DNA from: JAKACA01 sp050010115
GTDB taxonomy: Bacteria; Actinomycetota; Acidimicrobiia; Acidimicrobiales; Bog-793
Length of the DNA stretch: 16,157 nucleotides
Assembly: GCA_050010115.1 (NCBI GenBank)
Contig: JBEKLQ010000097.1
Span: forward strand, 1-16,157
Direction of reading: 5' to 3'
Part shown: positions 1-9,007 of the stretch, in pieces
How positions within the stretch are numbered: position 1 is the first letter of the stretch
How the letters are laid out: each line of letters starts with the position of its first letter
The notes under the pieces: generated by a model
Told to the model about the DNA's origin: nothing
The model's input: only the letters and a program-made list of their open reading frames with translations
Database searches by the model: none
Translations under genes and position numbers: made by a program

Positions 1-1
1 C

Positions 2-1595
<1,594 letters not shown>

Positions 1596-1597
<2 letters not shown>

Positions 1598-1623
1598 GGA
1601 CTCGGTTCTGATCGGCCGTCCTC
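1596..1623 (+). terminator. weak inverted repeat after the aminotransferase
   Basis: GAGGAC (1596-1601) and GTCCTC (1618-1623) are perfect 6-bp arms around a 16-nt loop, beginning at the stop codon. No T tract follows, so intrinsic termination is only a possibility. Confidence 0.2.
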
Positions 1624-1734
1624 CGCTGGCGGTTCTTGAGAGACTCCGCTTTGACTCACCGTGACGAGACGACAGGAGCGCGCCACCGAAAGTGGGGCGC
1701 GATCTGCCATGATCGGGACCTCGTCGCCCTACCC

Positions 1735-1740
1735 GGAGGT
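1735..1740 (+). promoter_or_regulatory. ribosome binding site GGAGGT deciding the methyltransferase start
   Basis: GGAGGT lies 4 nt before ATG 1745. It favours this start over the in-frame upstream starts at 1661 and 1709, which have no comparable site. Confidence 0.65.
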
Positions 1741-1744
1741 CAAG

Positions 1745-2338
1745 ATGTTCCACGACATCCCGACCGACATGCTCGAGCGCATGCATGAGCTTGAGCGCCG
1801 TGACGGGGCCGACCGCACCGACGGCACCTCCCGCCTCGATCGGCTCCGCCAGATCCCGCCAGAAACCGGACGCTTCCTCGCACTGTGGGCGGCTTCAGCC
1901 CCTGAGGGCACATTGATCGAAATCGGGACCAGCGCCGGCTATTCGGCGCTCTGGCTATCGCTCGCCTGCCGAGCAACGGGGCGCACGCTCACGACCTTCG
2001 AGGTGCTGCCCCAGAAGGTGGCCCTCGCTCGCGAGACGTTCTCGCGAGCCGGCGTCAACGACTTGGTCCAGCTCGTCGAGGGTGACTTCCTCGATCATGC
2101 GGACGGGTTCGATCGGGTGGGGTTTTGCTTCCTCGACGCCGAGAAGGAAGCATACGAGGCCTGTTACAACGTCGTTGTGCCGCGCCTTGTCCTCGGTGGT
2201 GTGTTGATCGCGGACAACGCGATCAACCACAGGGAGACGCTGCAGCCGATGCTCGACGCCGCTCTTGTCGATGAGCGCGTCGACGCCCTCGTCGTCCCCA
2301 TCGGCAAGGGCGAGCTCGTTTGCCGCAAGAAGACTTGA
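1745..2338 (+). CDS. SAM-dependent O-methyltransferase (family 3 / class I)
   Basis: Predicted cytosolic class I methyltransferase of 197 aa, close to the ~200-220 aa of bacterial family-3 O-methyltransferases (caffeoyl-CoA OMT-like). Numbering from ATG 1745: SAM motif I EIGTSAGYS at 59-67, acidic Glu86 at the end of strand 2 for the ribose, GDFLD at 113-117, the family-3 signature LDAEKEAY with Asp131 in the expected metal position, and LIADNAI with Asp157-Asn158 completing the likely divalent-cation site. The start is chosen on the GGAGGT 4 nt upstream. It follows the aminotransferase by about 150 bp on the same strand, so the two could serve one small-molecule pathway (inference). The acceptor substrate cannot be read from the sequence. 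The usual Trp-Gly after the DN pair is replaced by AINH. Confidence 0.85.
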   Translation: MFHDIPTDMLERMHELERRDGADRTDGTSRLDRLRQIPPETGRFLALWAASAPEGTLIEIGTSAGYSALWLSLACRATGRTLTTFEVLPQKVALARETFSRAGVNDLVQLVEGDFLDHADGFDRVGFCFLDAEKEAYEACYNVVVPRLVLGGVLIADNAINHRETLQPMLDAALVDERVDALVVPIGKGELVCRKKT

Positions 2339-2617
2339 CGGCACATAGCCGCCAAGGTGCCGGTATCTTCACCCGGCCTCGAACCGCGGCCCATCTCGTG
2401 GCCAATCCGTCGACTTCGATCTCAGCTCCGGCTCGTCTGGGCGGGGTACCGCGATGCTCTTACTCCGCACCCGCCCGGAAATGGCTCATATGTCCTCCAT
2501 GTGACCTTCGGGTCCCGTTGACGGGCACAGGCAAAGAATCGTGACAAGCAGGGAGACATATACCCTTGCGGCCCGGCGCAGCATCGGGCAGGGGCAATCT
2601 TGGTAGGCCATCCCGCC

Positions 2618-2623
2618 TAGGGT
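2618..2623 (+). promoter_or_regulatory. -10 hexamer TAGGGT of a leaderless promoter
   Basis: TAGGGT is followed by six bases (gctggc) and then ATG 2630. TANNNT 6-8 nt before the start codon is the usual layout of leaderless mRNAs in actinobacteria. No clear -35 is seen. It would drive only the truncated aminopeptidase reading frame. Confidence 0.4.
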
Positions 2624-2629
2624 GCTGGC

Positions 2630-2743
2630 ATGGCTGGGTGTACCGAGGCCGAAGCCGAAGCACGGGCCACCCTGCTCGATGTCGAGTCATATGAGGTGTC
2701 TCTCGATCTCGCCGGTGATCCGGACACGGTCCGTTCGCCCTAG
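2630..2743 (+). pseudogene. pepN: 5' fragment of aminopeptidase N (M1 family)
   Basis: The 37-codon frame reads TEAEAEARATLLDVESYEVS then LDLAGDPDTVRSP and a stop. This resembles the extreme N-terminus of actinobacterial M1 aminopeptidase N (Ala/Arg-rich helix, LLDVxSYEVxLDL, then T-FRSTTTVRF). Homology ends at the point equivalent to FRS, where an in-frame TAG follows. The full enzyme is about 850 aa, so over 95% is missing, including the HExxH zinc site. ATG 2630 sits 6 nt after TAGGGT, the expected leaderless start, so the promoter-proximal end seems to have been kept when the rest was lost. Next is the convergent minus-strand MmcQ/YjbR gene. The assignment is from remembered family pattern over a short stretch. 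Confidence 0.5.
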
Positions 2744-2825
2744 AAGGCAAGGCCGGCGGGAGCCTTAAGGGCCCGAGTCGGCTCGGTATTCGGTCCAGTG
2801 TTCTGTGCCCCGCGCTTGGGACATG

Positions 2826-2842
2826 GTCCGCTGTGCGCGGAC
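2826..2842 (-). terminator. hairpin downstream of the MmcQ/YjbR gene
   Basis: GTCCGC (2826-2831) and GCGGAC (2837-2842) form a 6-bp stem with a 5-nt loop about 20 bp past the minus-strand stop. There is no T run, so it is a weak terminator candidate. Confidence 0.2.
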
Positions 2843-2862
2843 GCTGGAGCGGCGCTCAGCAG

Positions 2863-3249
2863 TCACAAGCGGCCCAGATGGTCGTTGGAGAGCCGTGTCG
2901 GCGCTCGCGCGAACCAGGCCTCGACGACGACAAGCTTCAGCTGGGCGGGAGGAATGCGTTCGAGGCGGACGAGGACCGCGGCGTAGCCGTTGAAGTGGGG
3001 GGTCGTGAAGAAGACTCGTGGGTCCTCGGCCAGCAGTGCTTCCTTGTCACCGAGGTCCGCGACCATCGCTCCGAGAATGGGTCCTTCGGGCGCTTGGTCA
3101 CGAAGTTCTTCCAGGTCAGCCTTGCGCAGCGGTCGCTCCCAGACGAACAGCTTGTCTTTCACGCGCCACTCGACATTGCCGCGGGACTCGCGTTCGCTCG
3201 TCTCGGGTAGGGCGAGGGCGAATTGACGAACGTCGTTCCAGTCAGCCAC
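2863..3249 (-). CDS. MmcQ/YjbR family protein
   Basis: A 128-aa protein matching the MmcQ/YjbR family (CyaY-like fold, often called DNA-binding, function poorly known). Family features visible: the N-terminal WNDVRQFALALPETSE, the charged WRVKDKLFVWERPLRKAD, the central AEDPRVFFTTPHFNGYAAVLVRL, and a C-terminal LVVEAWFARAPTRL helix. Length is normal and no frame break is seen. The start is GTG 3249, where there is no Shine-Dalgarno. Instead TAGCCT (3256-3261 on the minus strand) lies 6 nt upstream, so I infer a leaderless message. It faces the aminopeptidase remnant tail to tail. To its right begins the tRNA-derived repeat region, so this gene is probably chromosomal backbone. Confidence 0.85.
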   Translation of the reverse strand: MADWNDVRQFALALPETSERESRGNVEWRVKDKLFVWERPLRKADLEELRDQAPEGPILGAMVADLGDKEALLAEDPRVFFTTPHFNGYAAVLVRLERIPPAQLKLVVVEAWFARAPTRLSNDHLGRL

Positions 3250-3255
3250 TAACTC

Positions 3256-3261
3256 AGGCTA
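3256..3261 (-). promoter_or_regulatory. -10 hexamer TAGCCT of a leaderless promoter for MmcQ/YjbR
   Basis: Read on the minus strand: TAGCCT, six bases gagtta, then GTG GCT GAC. This is the same geometry as at 2618, 13896 and 14504. No -35 box is recognisable. Confidence 0.45.
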
Positions 3262-3420
3262 TGGCGCTCCACGTAAGTCCGCGGATGTTGGCGAAACAGC
3301 CGTCGGTCCGTGCTGTGCGGCGTTGTCGTCGCGGCCGCACAGATGAGGTGTTCGGCACAGAGGCCTCGTCCCTCATTCCCGCGTGAGCAGTTGACGTGTC
3401 TCGGCGGTACCTTCGTTGAT

Positions 3421-3439
3421 GCTGTGTCCACGACACAGC
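3421..3439. repeat. 19-bp perfect inverted repeat (8-3-8)
   Basis: GCTGTGTC-CAC-GACACAGC. Both arms match without a mismatch. It could be a dimeric regulator site or a hairpin. It lies about 100 bp left of the tRNA-Pro scar. Confidence 0.45.
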
Positions 3440-3462
3440 CAGGGGCGCTCGACGGACCGTAG

Positions 3463-3484
3463 GGTTGCAAAGACGGTTGCAACC
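3463..3484 (-). repeat. GGTTGCAA direct repeats, possible integrase arm sites
   Basis: Two copies of GGTTGCAA with a 12-bp period. On the minus strand the pair contains GCAACCGTCT, which also occurs on the plus strand at 11963-11972 in front of the integrase remnant. Tyrosine integrases bind short repeated arm sites flanking the core, so this is a candidate pair. Function is inferred. Confidence 0.3.
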
Positions 3485-3539
3485 AGCGGCGGTGCAATCG
3501 GCGCTGGCCCAAGCGGCAGGGCTCTGACCAGCACCTTCG

Positions 3540-3580
3540 TGGTCAGGCTGCCGGGATTTGAACCCGGGACCTCTTGACCC
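3540..3580 (-). repeat. left copy of the tRNA-Pro 3' end (att scar)
   Basis: On the minus strand this reads from the 3' side of the anticodon stem (GGGTCAAG) through a T arm with stem CCGGG/CCCGG and loop TTCAAAT, then the acceptor CAGCCTG, discriminator A and encoded CCA. The 5' half (acceptor, D arm, anticodon) is absent, so it is not a working tRNA. Bases 3546-3580 are identical to 12661-12695, and 3540-3580 differs from 12655-12695 only at 3545 (A for G). A 3' tRNA segment as a direct repeat is the standard footprint of tyrosine-integrase insertion. Confidence 0.75.
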
Positions 3581-3826
3581 GCAGGGGCTTCCAGCTGGTT
3601 CAGAGTCGTTCGGCGAAGTTCACAGGGCCCTTACGAACTTGGCCTCTCCGGTGCGGCCCAGGGCCATTCAGCTCGGTTCGATCCCTTGGCTACACGTGTG
3701 GCTACGCACCCACGATAGCCCGGGTAGTCCCAAAAGAGGGACCAAGGACTCTGGTACTTCTCGCGTCGAGGCCGAGACTGAGACTGAGACTGAGGTTTGA
3801 TTATCGAGGTGTCGGAGGTGAGGACG

Positions 3827-5020
3827 ATGACTGTCGTGGTGACGCAAAAGCACCCAGCACTGGCTGACGAGGTGGAGTCTGCCCCTCAAGGTGGCCACCG
3901 GCGCAAGTACAGGAGGCGTGCGGTGCACCGCCTGCATCGCACGCGCATCGCGTTGGCGATCCTCGGGATCCTGCTTATGGCCGGGGCGGGTGTTGTCCGG
4001 TTCGTCGTGCTGCCCGAAGCCGCCAAGCTGCCCGTGAACACGAACACCACGAACGTCTATGCGGGCACTGCCCGCGTGCTGCTTAACCAGGCTGCCCTGG
4101 CGCCAGGCTCGACCGCACCGTTGCTCCTCAGCAACCTTCCGTTGCAGATCAAAGAGACGGTCCAAGTGCTGAAGGCGAACGGTTCCGCGGCGGTGGTCGA
4201 CTACCGGGTGACCGATAGCGCTGCCGGAAAGTCGCTCCCCGGAATGAACAACCGCTACGCCGTGGACCGCACGACGCTCGCTCCGTCGACGTTGATCTCC
4301 GGCTCGGGACTCACCGCAGTGCGCGGGCTCACTATCAGTTACCCGATCCCCACCCAGCCGCGGGACTACTCGGGCTGGATGCAAGACACCGGCACCACGA
4401 CGATGCTCCGGTACGCGGGCACGGCTACGAGCGTCCCGTCCCCAACCGGCACGGGGAGCCATGCGCTCGGCTTCCAGGCCTACGTCTTCGAGCAGAAAAC
4501 GCCGCCCACACAGATAACCGATCCGCAGGAGCTTGCCAGCTTGCCGAGGAGCTTGCCCAAGGCCGAGCTCCCGGCGCTGGTAGCGCGGCTGAAGCTCCCG
4601 GCCAGTGAGATCGGTGGGCTCGGGACGGCGTTCGCGAAGCTCCCGAGCACAGTGCCACTCGCATACACCTACTCCGCTCGCTTCACGTATTGGGTGGCCC
4701 CACGCGACGGAGTCGTGGTGGACCTGCAGGCCACCGAGACGCGCGCGGTCGAGTTTCCAGCGAGCGTGCTCGGAGTCGCCGTGCCCATCGCGACAGTGTC
4801 CGAGTTCGTCTACACCGACACACCGGGGACGCTCCAGGCCAGGATTCTGGAGGCGAAGAATGACTCGTCCGCCTTGACTCTGGCCGGAACCACGGTGCCG
4901 CTGTCGGCTCTGATCGTCGGGTTCGTCTTGCTCGTTACCGCGGTGCTGCTGCGCCGACGCGGCGAGGGTCCACGGCCGGAGAGCGACCAGTCGACCCCGG
5001 CGCTCGTCGGCAACCGGTAG
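3827..5020 (+). CDS. DUF3068 / PorA-family membrane-anchored envelope protein
   Basis: A 397-aa protein with an N-terminal basic segment (HRRKYRRRAVHRLHRTR), a transmembrane helix at about 41-62 ending in VVRFVVLPEA, a large exported middle part, and a C-terminal helix at about 357-375 followed by RRRGEG. This two-helix plan, with a conserved VLPEAAKLPxxT segment just after the first helix, is that of actinobacterial DUF3068 proteins, some annotated as PorA-family porins. Its molecular role is not established. ATG 3827 is chosen because GGAGGTGAGG ends just upstream; the TTG 30 bp earlier has no site. The leader carries a short GAGACT tandem repeat. It stands alone, with no same-strand gene close behind. 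Confidence 0.8.
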   Translation: MTVVVTQKHPALADEVESAPQGGHRRKYRRRAVHRLHRTRIALAILGILLMAGAGVVRFVVLPEAAKLPVNTNTTNVYAGTARVLLNQAALAPGSTAPLLLSNLPLQIKETVQVLKANGSAAVVDYRVTDSAAGKSLPGMNNRYAVDRTTLAPSTLISGSGLTAVRGLTISYPIPTQPRDYSGWMQDTGTTTMLRYAGTATSVPSPTGTGSHALGFQAYVFEQKTPPTQITDPQELASLPRSLPKAELPALVARLKLPASEIGGLGTAFAKLPSTVPLAYTYSARFTYWVAPRDGVVVDLQATETRAVEFPASVLGVAVPIATVSEFVYTDTPGTLQARILEAKNDSSALTLAGTTVPLSALIVGFVLLVTAVLLRRRGEGPRPESDQSTPALVGNR

Positions 5021-5688
5021 CGAGGTCTTCCGCCCGCGACAAGGCGAGCAGCGCGGTGGAAGATGGCGTCTGGCTTCGCCCCATACCGGCACGACATCCG
5101 CCTGCGGCGGTGGGGGCTGGGTCGATCTGAATGGTGAATCCTGCGTCCTAGACCTTCCTAGTCCCTCACGCCAGGCGGCGTGCCAGAGCTTGTCCCGCCC
5201 GGCGTCGAGATGGTCGGCGGTCACTTGTCTCGGGGAGACGCCCTCGACAGCGGCGCCTGATGACCTCGATCCCGTCCAAGCGGCCGAGCGCCGCGAAGTC
5301 GGGCAGCAGGGCACGGGCCACTGGGCATGTCTGTAGCGGACCAGGCCGACGAGGGGACGGATCTCCTCGCCGAGGCGGAGCGGCTTATCGGGAGGGTGGG
5401 CGTGATCAGGCAGTCGAGAACCGAATACAGCGTCGACCGGTGTCATCGCGAGCGCCGGACGTACTTGTAGCCGATACGCCAACGCCAGTGTCGCTGGTGC
5501 CGGCCACTCCGACTCCCCCGTTTGGCAGAAACCCCTTGGACACCGAAGCCGCCTCCAGCGCTCTGGATCGACGGAGACGCCCGGGTAGCCCCACAGCGGA
5601 GCGCTCACAGACCCGGCGACCCGGGTCGGCCACGCGGAACGTCCGTTCGACCGCCCGCCAGGCACGGGAACTCGACGGCGCTACCGGC
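5021..5688. other. 668-bp spacer without a confident gene
   Basis: Nothing recognisable on either strand. The most protein-like piece is a plus-strand frame at 5327-5470 (47 aa, MSVADQADEG start, ...RQSRTEYSVDRCHRERRTYL end) with no ribosome site. A minus-strand stretch opposite about 5255-5330 reads ARALLPDFAALGRLDGIEVI but is quickly stopped. Short inverted repeats are CGACCCGGGTCG at 5617-5628 and TCCAG-cgct-CTGGA at 5554-5567, possibly linked to transcript ends. It is probably decayed DNA. Confidence 0.4.
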
Positions 5689-6846
5689 TCAGGCGTCGGC
5701 CGCCGTGCCCAGCACGTGGCGGGCGATGATGATCTGCTGGATCTGGCTGGTCCCCTCGAAGATGCGGAACAGCCGCGCGTCCCGGTAGAAGCGCTCGACA
5801 GCGACGCCGCGCATGTAGCCAGCTCCGCCGTGGATCTGGACCGCCCGGTCGGCCACCCGGTTCACCATCTCGCTGCAGAAGTACTTGGCGCTCGAGGGCC
5901 CGACCTTGCGATCGGTGCCAGCGTCAAAGGCGCGCGCCACCTCGAGCACCAGGCTCCGCCCTGCCAAATGATCGGTGACCGAGTCGGCGATCATGCCCTG
6001 CACCAGCTGGAAGCTGGCGATGGCCCTCCCCGACTGCTTGCGAGCCTGGGCGTAGGCCACGGACTCGTCCACCAGCCGGCCGGCCAGACCGACGCACATG
6101 GCTGCCATGTGCACCCGGCCGTGCGTCAGGCACTGCATGGCCGTGGCGTAGCCGGTGTTGCGCCCCGCGTCCCCGCCGACCAGCGCCGAGCCGGGCACCC
6201 GCACGTCGTCGAGGTACACGTCGGCCGTCCAGGCGCCGAACTGGCCCATCTTGCGGTCCCTGTCGGCGACCCTGAGCCCCGGGGTGTCACGGGGGACGAG
6301 GAAGGTGGATATCCCTCGCGTGGCCTTGGCATCGGGGTCGGTGCGGGCGAACACCATGAAGAGGTCGGCGATGGGGGCATTGGTGATGTAGCGCTTGGAC
6401 CCGTTGAGCACCCACTCCTCACCGTCGAGCTGCCCTCTGGTGGCCAGCCCCGAGGGGTCCGAACCGGCCTCGGCCTCGGTCAAGGCGAATGACGACGTCA
6501 GCTCGCCACTGGCCAACCGGGGCAGCCATTCCTTCTTCTGCACCTCGGTGCCGCCCTCGAGCAGAACGTGACCGGCGATGCCGTTGTTGGTGCCGAACAT
6601 CGACCGCAGGGCCGGAACGGTGTAGCCGAGCTCGAAGACGAGCTGGCACTCCTCCTCCATCGAGAGCCCCAGACCGCCGTACTGCTCGGGGATGGCGAAC
6701 CCGAACAAGCCCATCTCCCTGCAGGCTTGGCGGATCTCCTCGGGCACCTCGTCCTGCTCGTCGATGGTGTTCTCCAAGGGGACGACCCTCTGGCGAACGA
6801 AGTCCCTGGTCAGCGCCAAGATATTCGAGAAGTCCGAACTCTCCAC
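5689..6846 (-). CDS. acyl-CoA dehydrogenase family protein
   Basis: A complete 385-aa flavoenzyme of the acyl-CoA dehydrogenase superfamily, expected to oxidise an acyl-CoA to the 2-enoyl-CoA with FAD and pass electrons to ETF. Visible: an all-helical N-domain (1-115, FAIPEQYGGLGL at 50-61), the signature FALTEAEAGSD at 120-130, the beta-domain segment NGSKRYITNA at 148-157, and the C-terminal helical domain with QIHGGAGYMRG and RIFEGTSQIQQ. Glu364 of FEGTS is in the position of the catalytic base of medium- and short-chain enzymes. Start GTG 6846 is preceded by GAGGAG. Length and motifs are normal, so it is likely functional. Chain-length preference is not readable. No beta-oxidation partner is adjacent. 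Confidence 0.92.
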   Translation of the reverse strand: MESSDFSNILALTRDFVRQRVVPLENTIDEQDEVPEEIRQACREMGLFGFAIPEQYGGLGLSMEEECQLVFELGYTVPALRSMFGTNNGIAGHVLLEGGTEVQKKEWLPRLASGELTSSFALTEAEAGSDPSGLATRGQLDGEEWVLNGSKRYITNAPIADLFMVFARTDPDAKATRGISTFLVPRDTPGLRVADRDRKMGQFGAWTADVYLDDVRVPGSALVGGDAGRNTGYATAMQCLTHGRVHMAAMCVGLAGRLVDESVAYAQARKQSGRAIASFQLVQGMIADSVTDHLAGRSLVLEVARAFDAGTDRKVGPSSAKYFCSEMVNRVADRAVQIHGGAGYMRGVAVERFYRDARLFRIFEGTSQIQQIIIARHVLGTAADA

Positions 6847-7240
6847 CTCGCTCCTCTCCGCACTCCGGGGGCGAAACCCGTCGGGCTCGCCGGTCCCGGG
6901 CGGTTCTGCGATACCCGGTCATTGTGCCGGTGTCGCTCGGTGCACGCCCCGAGCTCGGTGCTCACCCGGTGCGCCTGTGACGACACAGGGTAGTGTCAGG
7001 CCCGCAACGCCCGCTTGCACGCCGAAGCCTCGGATCCGTGTCTCTCGATGCGAGGTCTGGTCGGCGGGCCGTTCACGACCCCTCGCGGAGCCACGTCCCG
7101 GGCAGCCGGACGAGAGTCACCCTGCAATCTTCCGCGGCTCCTCCGCGGTGAAAAGCGCGCATCGGGAAGCTCCTGTGGAGAGGACTGCCTCGTCGCGGAG
7201 GTCGTGTCCCATGCTCCGGCGGTCGTGGCATCCTGCGCGC
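6847..7240. other. 394-bp intergenic region between divergent genes
   Basis: No gene seen. It should hold the promoters of the leftward acyl-CoA dehydrogenase and the rightward small gene. A CCGCGG-ctcct-CCGCGG inverted repeat lies at 7132-7148. A CATCCT hexamer at 7229-7234 lies 6 nt before ATG 7241, a near-match to the leaderless pattern elsewhere in the window. Confidence 0.4.
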
Positions 7241-7656
7241 ATGTTGAGCCGAGAGTCTTGGGGAGAAGCCACGAGGCAGAACGACCTCGGCCGCGAGCTG
7301 CTTAACAGGAACGAGCACGCCGAGGCCGCTCTTCGGCAATGGGACACGGCCTGGCGGGCATGGTCGGCCTTTGGGTCGAGATTCCACAAGGCGAAGGGGA
7401 GTTGCGCCTCCCGTACGTGTCCGTAGCGGTGCGGATCACTCCCGACGTCCATCCGGAGGTCGTCTGGGCTGACCGGATCGACCCCTCCCGCGCCGTGCTC
7501 ACAAACGTTCCTTCGCCGGAGAACGGCCGGCGCTGGCACGACATCGTGCTCCACGACGGAGCTGCGAACAGCGAGCACAAGTTGAACGACCGCGTCGTTC
7601 CCGTCTTCGACGAACTCGAATGCTGGGAGCCGTCGGGGATCCCAACAAGCACTTGA
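7241..7656 (+). pseudogene. small hypothetical protein gene, probably frameshifted near 7370
   Basis: I do not recognise the family. Two adjoining frames both look coding. The first, from ATG 7241, reads an N-terminal helix-rich TPR-like stretch (RQNDLGRELLNRNEHAEAAL, RQWDTAWRAWSAFG) and then degenerates. The second, continuing to the stop at 7656, reads LWVEIPQGEGELRLPYVSVA and later HPEVVWADRIDPSRAVLTNV, with strong G/C bias at third positions. Joining them needs one missing base around 7365-7380 and gives about 138 aa. If there is no frameshift, the real gene is 7339-7656 (ATG 7339 or 7360, 98-105 aa), but no ribosome site precedes those starts. CATCCT lies 6 nt before ATG 7241, which supports 7241 as the ancestral start. 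Confidence 0.45.
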
Positions 7657-7710
7657 ACACGATCCACGACAGGAGCAGTTCGTCAAAGGGCCGTCTGACA
7701 CCATGGCCGG

Positions 7711-8925
7711 ATGGGAGCGTTGCGCGAGCGGAACTTCCGGCTCTACTTCGTCGGGCAGAGCACATCAGCAGTCGGGAGCGCCATGGTGCCCGTGGCGCTC
7801 GCCTTCGCGATCCTTCGCCTCACCGGTTCGGCAGCCGACCTCGGGTTCGTACTCACCGCCTACGCCGTCTCCCAGCTGATCTTCCTCTTGGCGGGCGGCG
7901 TCGTGGCCGACCGGGTTCCGCGGAGGCTGGCGCTACTCGGTTCCGATGTGGTGCGCTTCGCCGCCGAGGCGGCGCTGGCGACGTTTCTCCTTGCCGGGCG
8001 ACCGCGGCTCGTCGTCATTCTCGTCCTTGTCTTCATACAGGGGGCGGCGAGTGCCCTGTTCATGCCGGCTTCGTCGGGCCTCGTCCCAGCCCTCGTCAAA
8101 GATGCCCAGCTGCAGGCAGCCAACTCGCTGCTGCAGACCGCCTCGTCGGCAGCGAGCATCGTCGGTCCTGCAATCGCCGGCGTGCTCGTCGTCGGCGTCG
8201 GTCCGGGATGGGCGATCGCTGCCGACGCGGCGTCCTACGGAGTGAGCGTGGCGACCCTCGCGATGCTGAAGGTGGCACGCCTTGAGAGAGGCGAGAGGCG
8301 CCGCTTCGTTGCGGATCTACGCGAGGGATGGGACGAGTTCCGTTCACGGGACTGGTACTGGAAGGCTGTAGTCGGAGCCGGTGTCTTCAACTTGTTGTTC
8401 GCCGTCTACGTCGTGCTCGGTCCGGTGGCGAGCATCCGCTTCTACTCGGGAGCCAAGTCGTGGGCGATCATCGCCACAGCGGCCGGCGCAGGCTCGGTGA
8501 TCGGAGGCCTCCTCGGCACGAGGATCCGCTCTCGCCATCCGCTGCGGGTCGGCCTTCCCCTCGTCACCCTCATGTCACTCGCCCCACTCGCCGTTGGAGC
8601 CAGGCTGCCAGTGGCCGCCGTCGCCGTGGCGGCAGGCCTCGGTGGAGCCGGGCTCGTCGTCTTCTCCAGCCTCTTCGAGACCGCCGTGCAGCGGCTCGTG
8701 CCCGAGGCGGTTCTCTCCCGCGTCCTGGCCTATGACTGGTTCGGATCCTTGCTGGCCTTCCCCATCGGCCTCGCCATCGCTGCACCGCTTGCTGGCGCGA
8801 TCGGGATCCGAACGGTCCTTCTGGTGTCGGGGGTTCTCGAGATCGTCTCGATCATCCTCGTCCTCGCGGTGAGGAGCGTCTGGAATCTCGAGACGTCGCC
8901 GGTGGAGGGCGCTCCCTTGCCGTAA
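7711..8925 (+). CDS. MFS transporter, EntS/MFS_3-like drug or siderophore exporter family
   Basis: A 404-aa inner-membrane protein with about 12 hydrophobic helices. MFS motif A is clear between helices 2 and 3 (GGVVADRVPRRLAL, 62-75), and the N-terminal LRERNFRLYFVGQSTSAVGS is typical of the enterobactin-exporter-like MFS_3 group. The central cytoplasmic loop (about 190-215, ERGERRRFVADLREGWDEF) matches the family's conserved LREGW segment. Export of a small hydrophobic molecule by proton antiport is expected from the family; the substrate is unknown. ATG 7711 has no Shine-Dalgarno but has CACCAT 6 nt upstream, close to the leaderless pattern. It begins 54 bp after the preceding small gene and may be co-transcribed with it. 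Confidence 0.88.
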   Translation: MGALRERNFRLYFVGQSTSAVGSAMVPVALAFAILRLTGSAADLGFVLTAYAVSQLIFLLAGGVVADRVPRRLALLGSDVVRFAAEAALATFLLAGRPRLVVILVLVFIQGAASALFMPASSGLVPALVKDAQLQAANSLLQTASSAASIVGPAIAGVLVVGVGPGWAIAADAASYGVSVATLAMLKVARLERGERRRFVADLREGWDEFRSRDWYWKAVVGAGVFNLLFAVYVVLGPVASIRFYSGAKSWAIIATAAGAGSVIGGLLGTRIRSRHPLRVGLPLVTLMSLAPLAVGARLPVAAVAVAAGLGGAGLVVFSSLFETAVQRLVPEAVLSRVLAYDWFGSLLAFPIGLAIAAPLAGAIGIRTVLLVSGVLEIVSIILVLAVRSVWNLETSPVEGAPLP

Positions 8926-8945
8926 CCCCCGGATGGAACAGGGGT
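8925..8945 (+). terminator. weak hairpin at the MFS stop codon
   Basis: ACCCC (8925-8929) and GGGGT (8941-8945) pair around an 11-nt loop right after the TAA. There is no T run. Confidence 0.2.
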
Positions 8946-9007
8946 CCTTCGGCTTCCCCTTGAGCTTCGCACCCCGCTGTTACCAGCAACGCACGTCAAG
9001 GGTGGGG

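Larger units (their letters stand above)
3262..3826. other. 565-bp spacer holding inverted repeats and the left tRNA-Pro scar; no gene seen
   Basis: Frames here look non-coding. Structured items: a perfect 8-3-8 palindrome at 3421-3439; GGTTGCAA at 3463-3470 and 3475-3482, the second within the palindrome GGTTGCAACC (3475-3484); the tRNA-Pro 3' copy at 3540-3580; TGGCTAC repeated at 3687-3693 and 3699-3705 around the palindrome ACACGTGT; a GTCCC/GGGAC hairpin near 3727-3742; and 3.5 copies of GAGACT at 3774-3794. This looks like an attachment-site region running into the leader of the DUF3068 gene. Confidence 0.5.

Noticed and set aside
3463..3484. CRISPR array or short regularly spaced repeats
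   Set aside because: Only two short copies, no spacers of regular length and no cas genes.
3546..3580. A functional tRNA gene at either tRNA-Pro copy
   Set aside because: Neither copy has the D arm or the 5' acceptor strand, so no cloverleaf can form.
3668..5665. 665-codon minus-strand open frame opposite the DUF3068 gene
   Set aside because: Low-complexity Arg-rich translation; the plus-strand gene has a ribosome site, two membrane helices and a family match.
5260..6492. 410-codon plus-strand frame over the acyl-CoA dehydrogenase
   Set aside because: Shadow frame; the minus-strand enzyme shows all family motifs.
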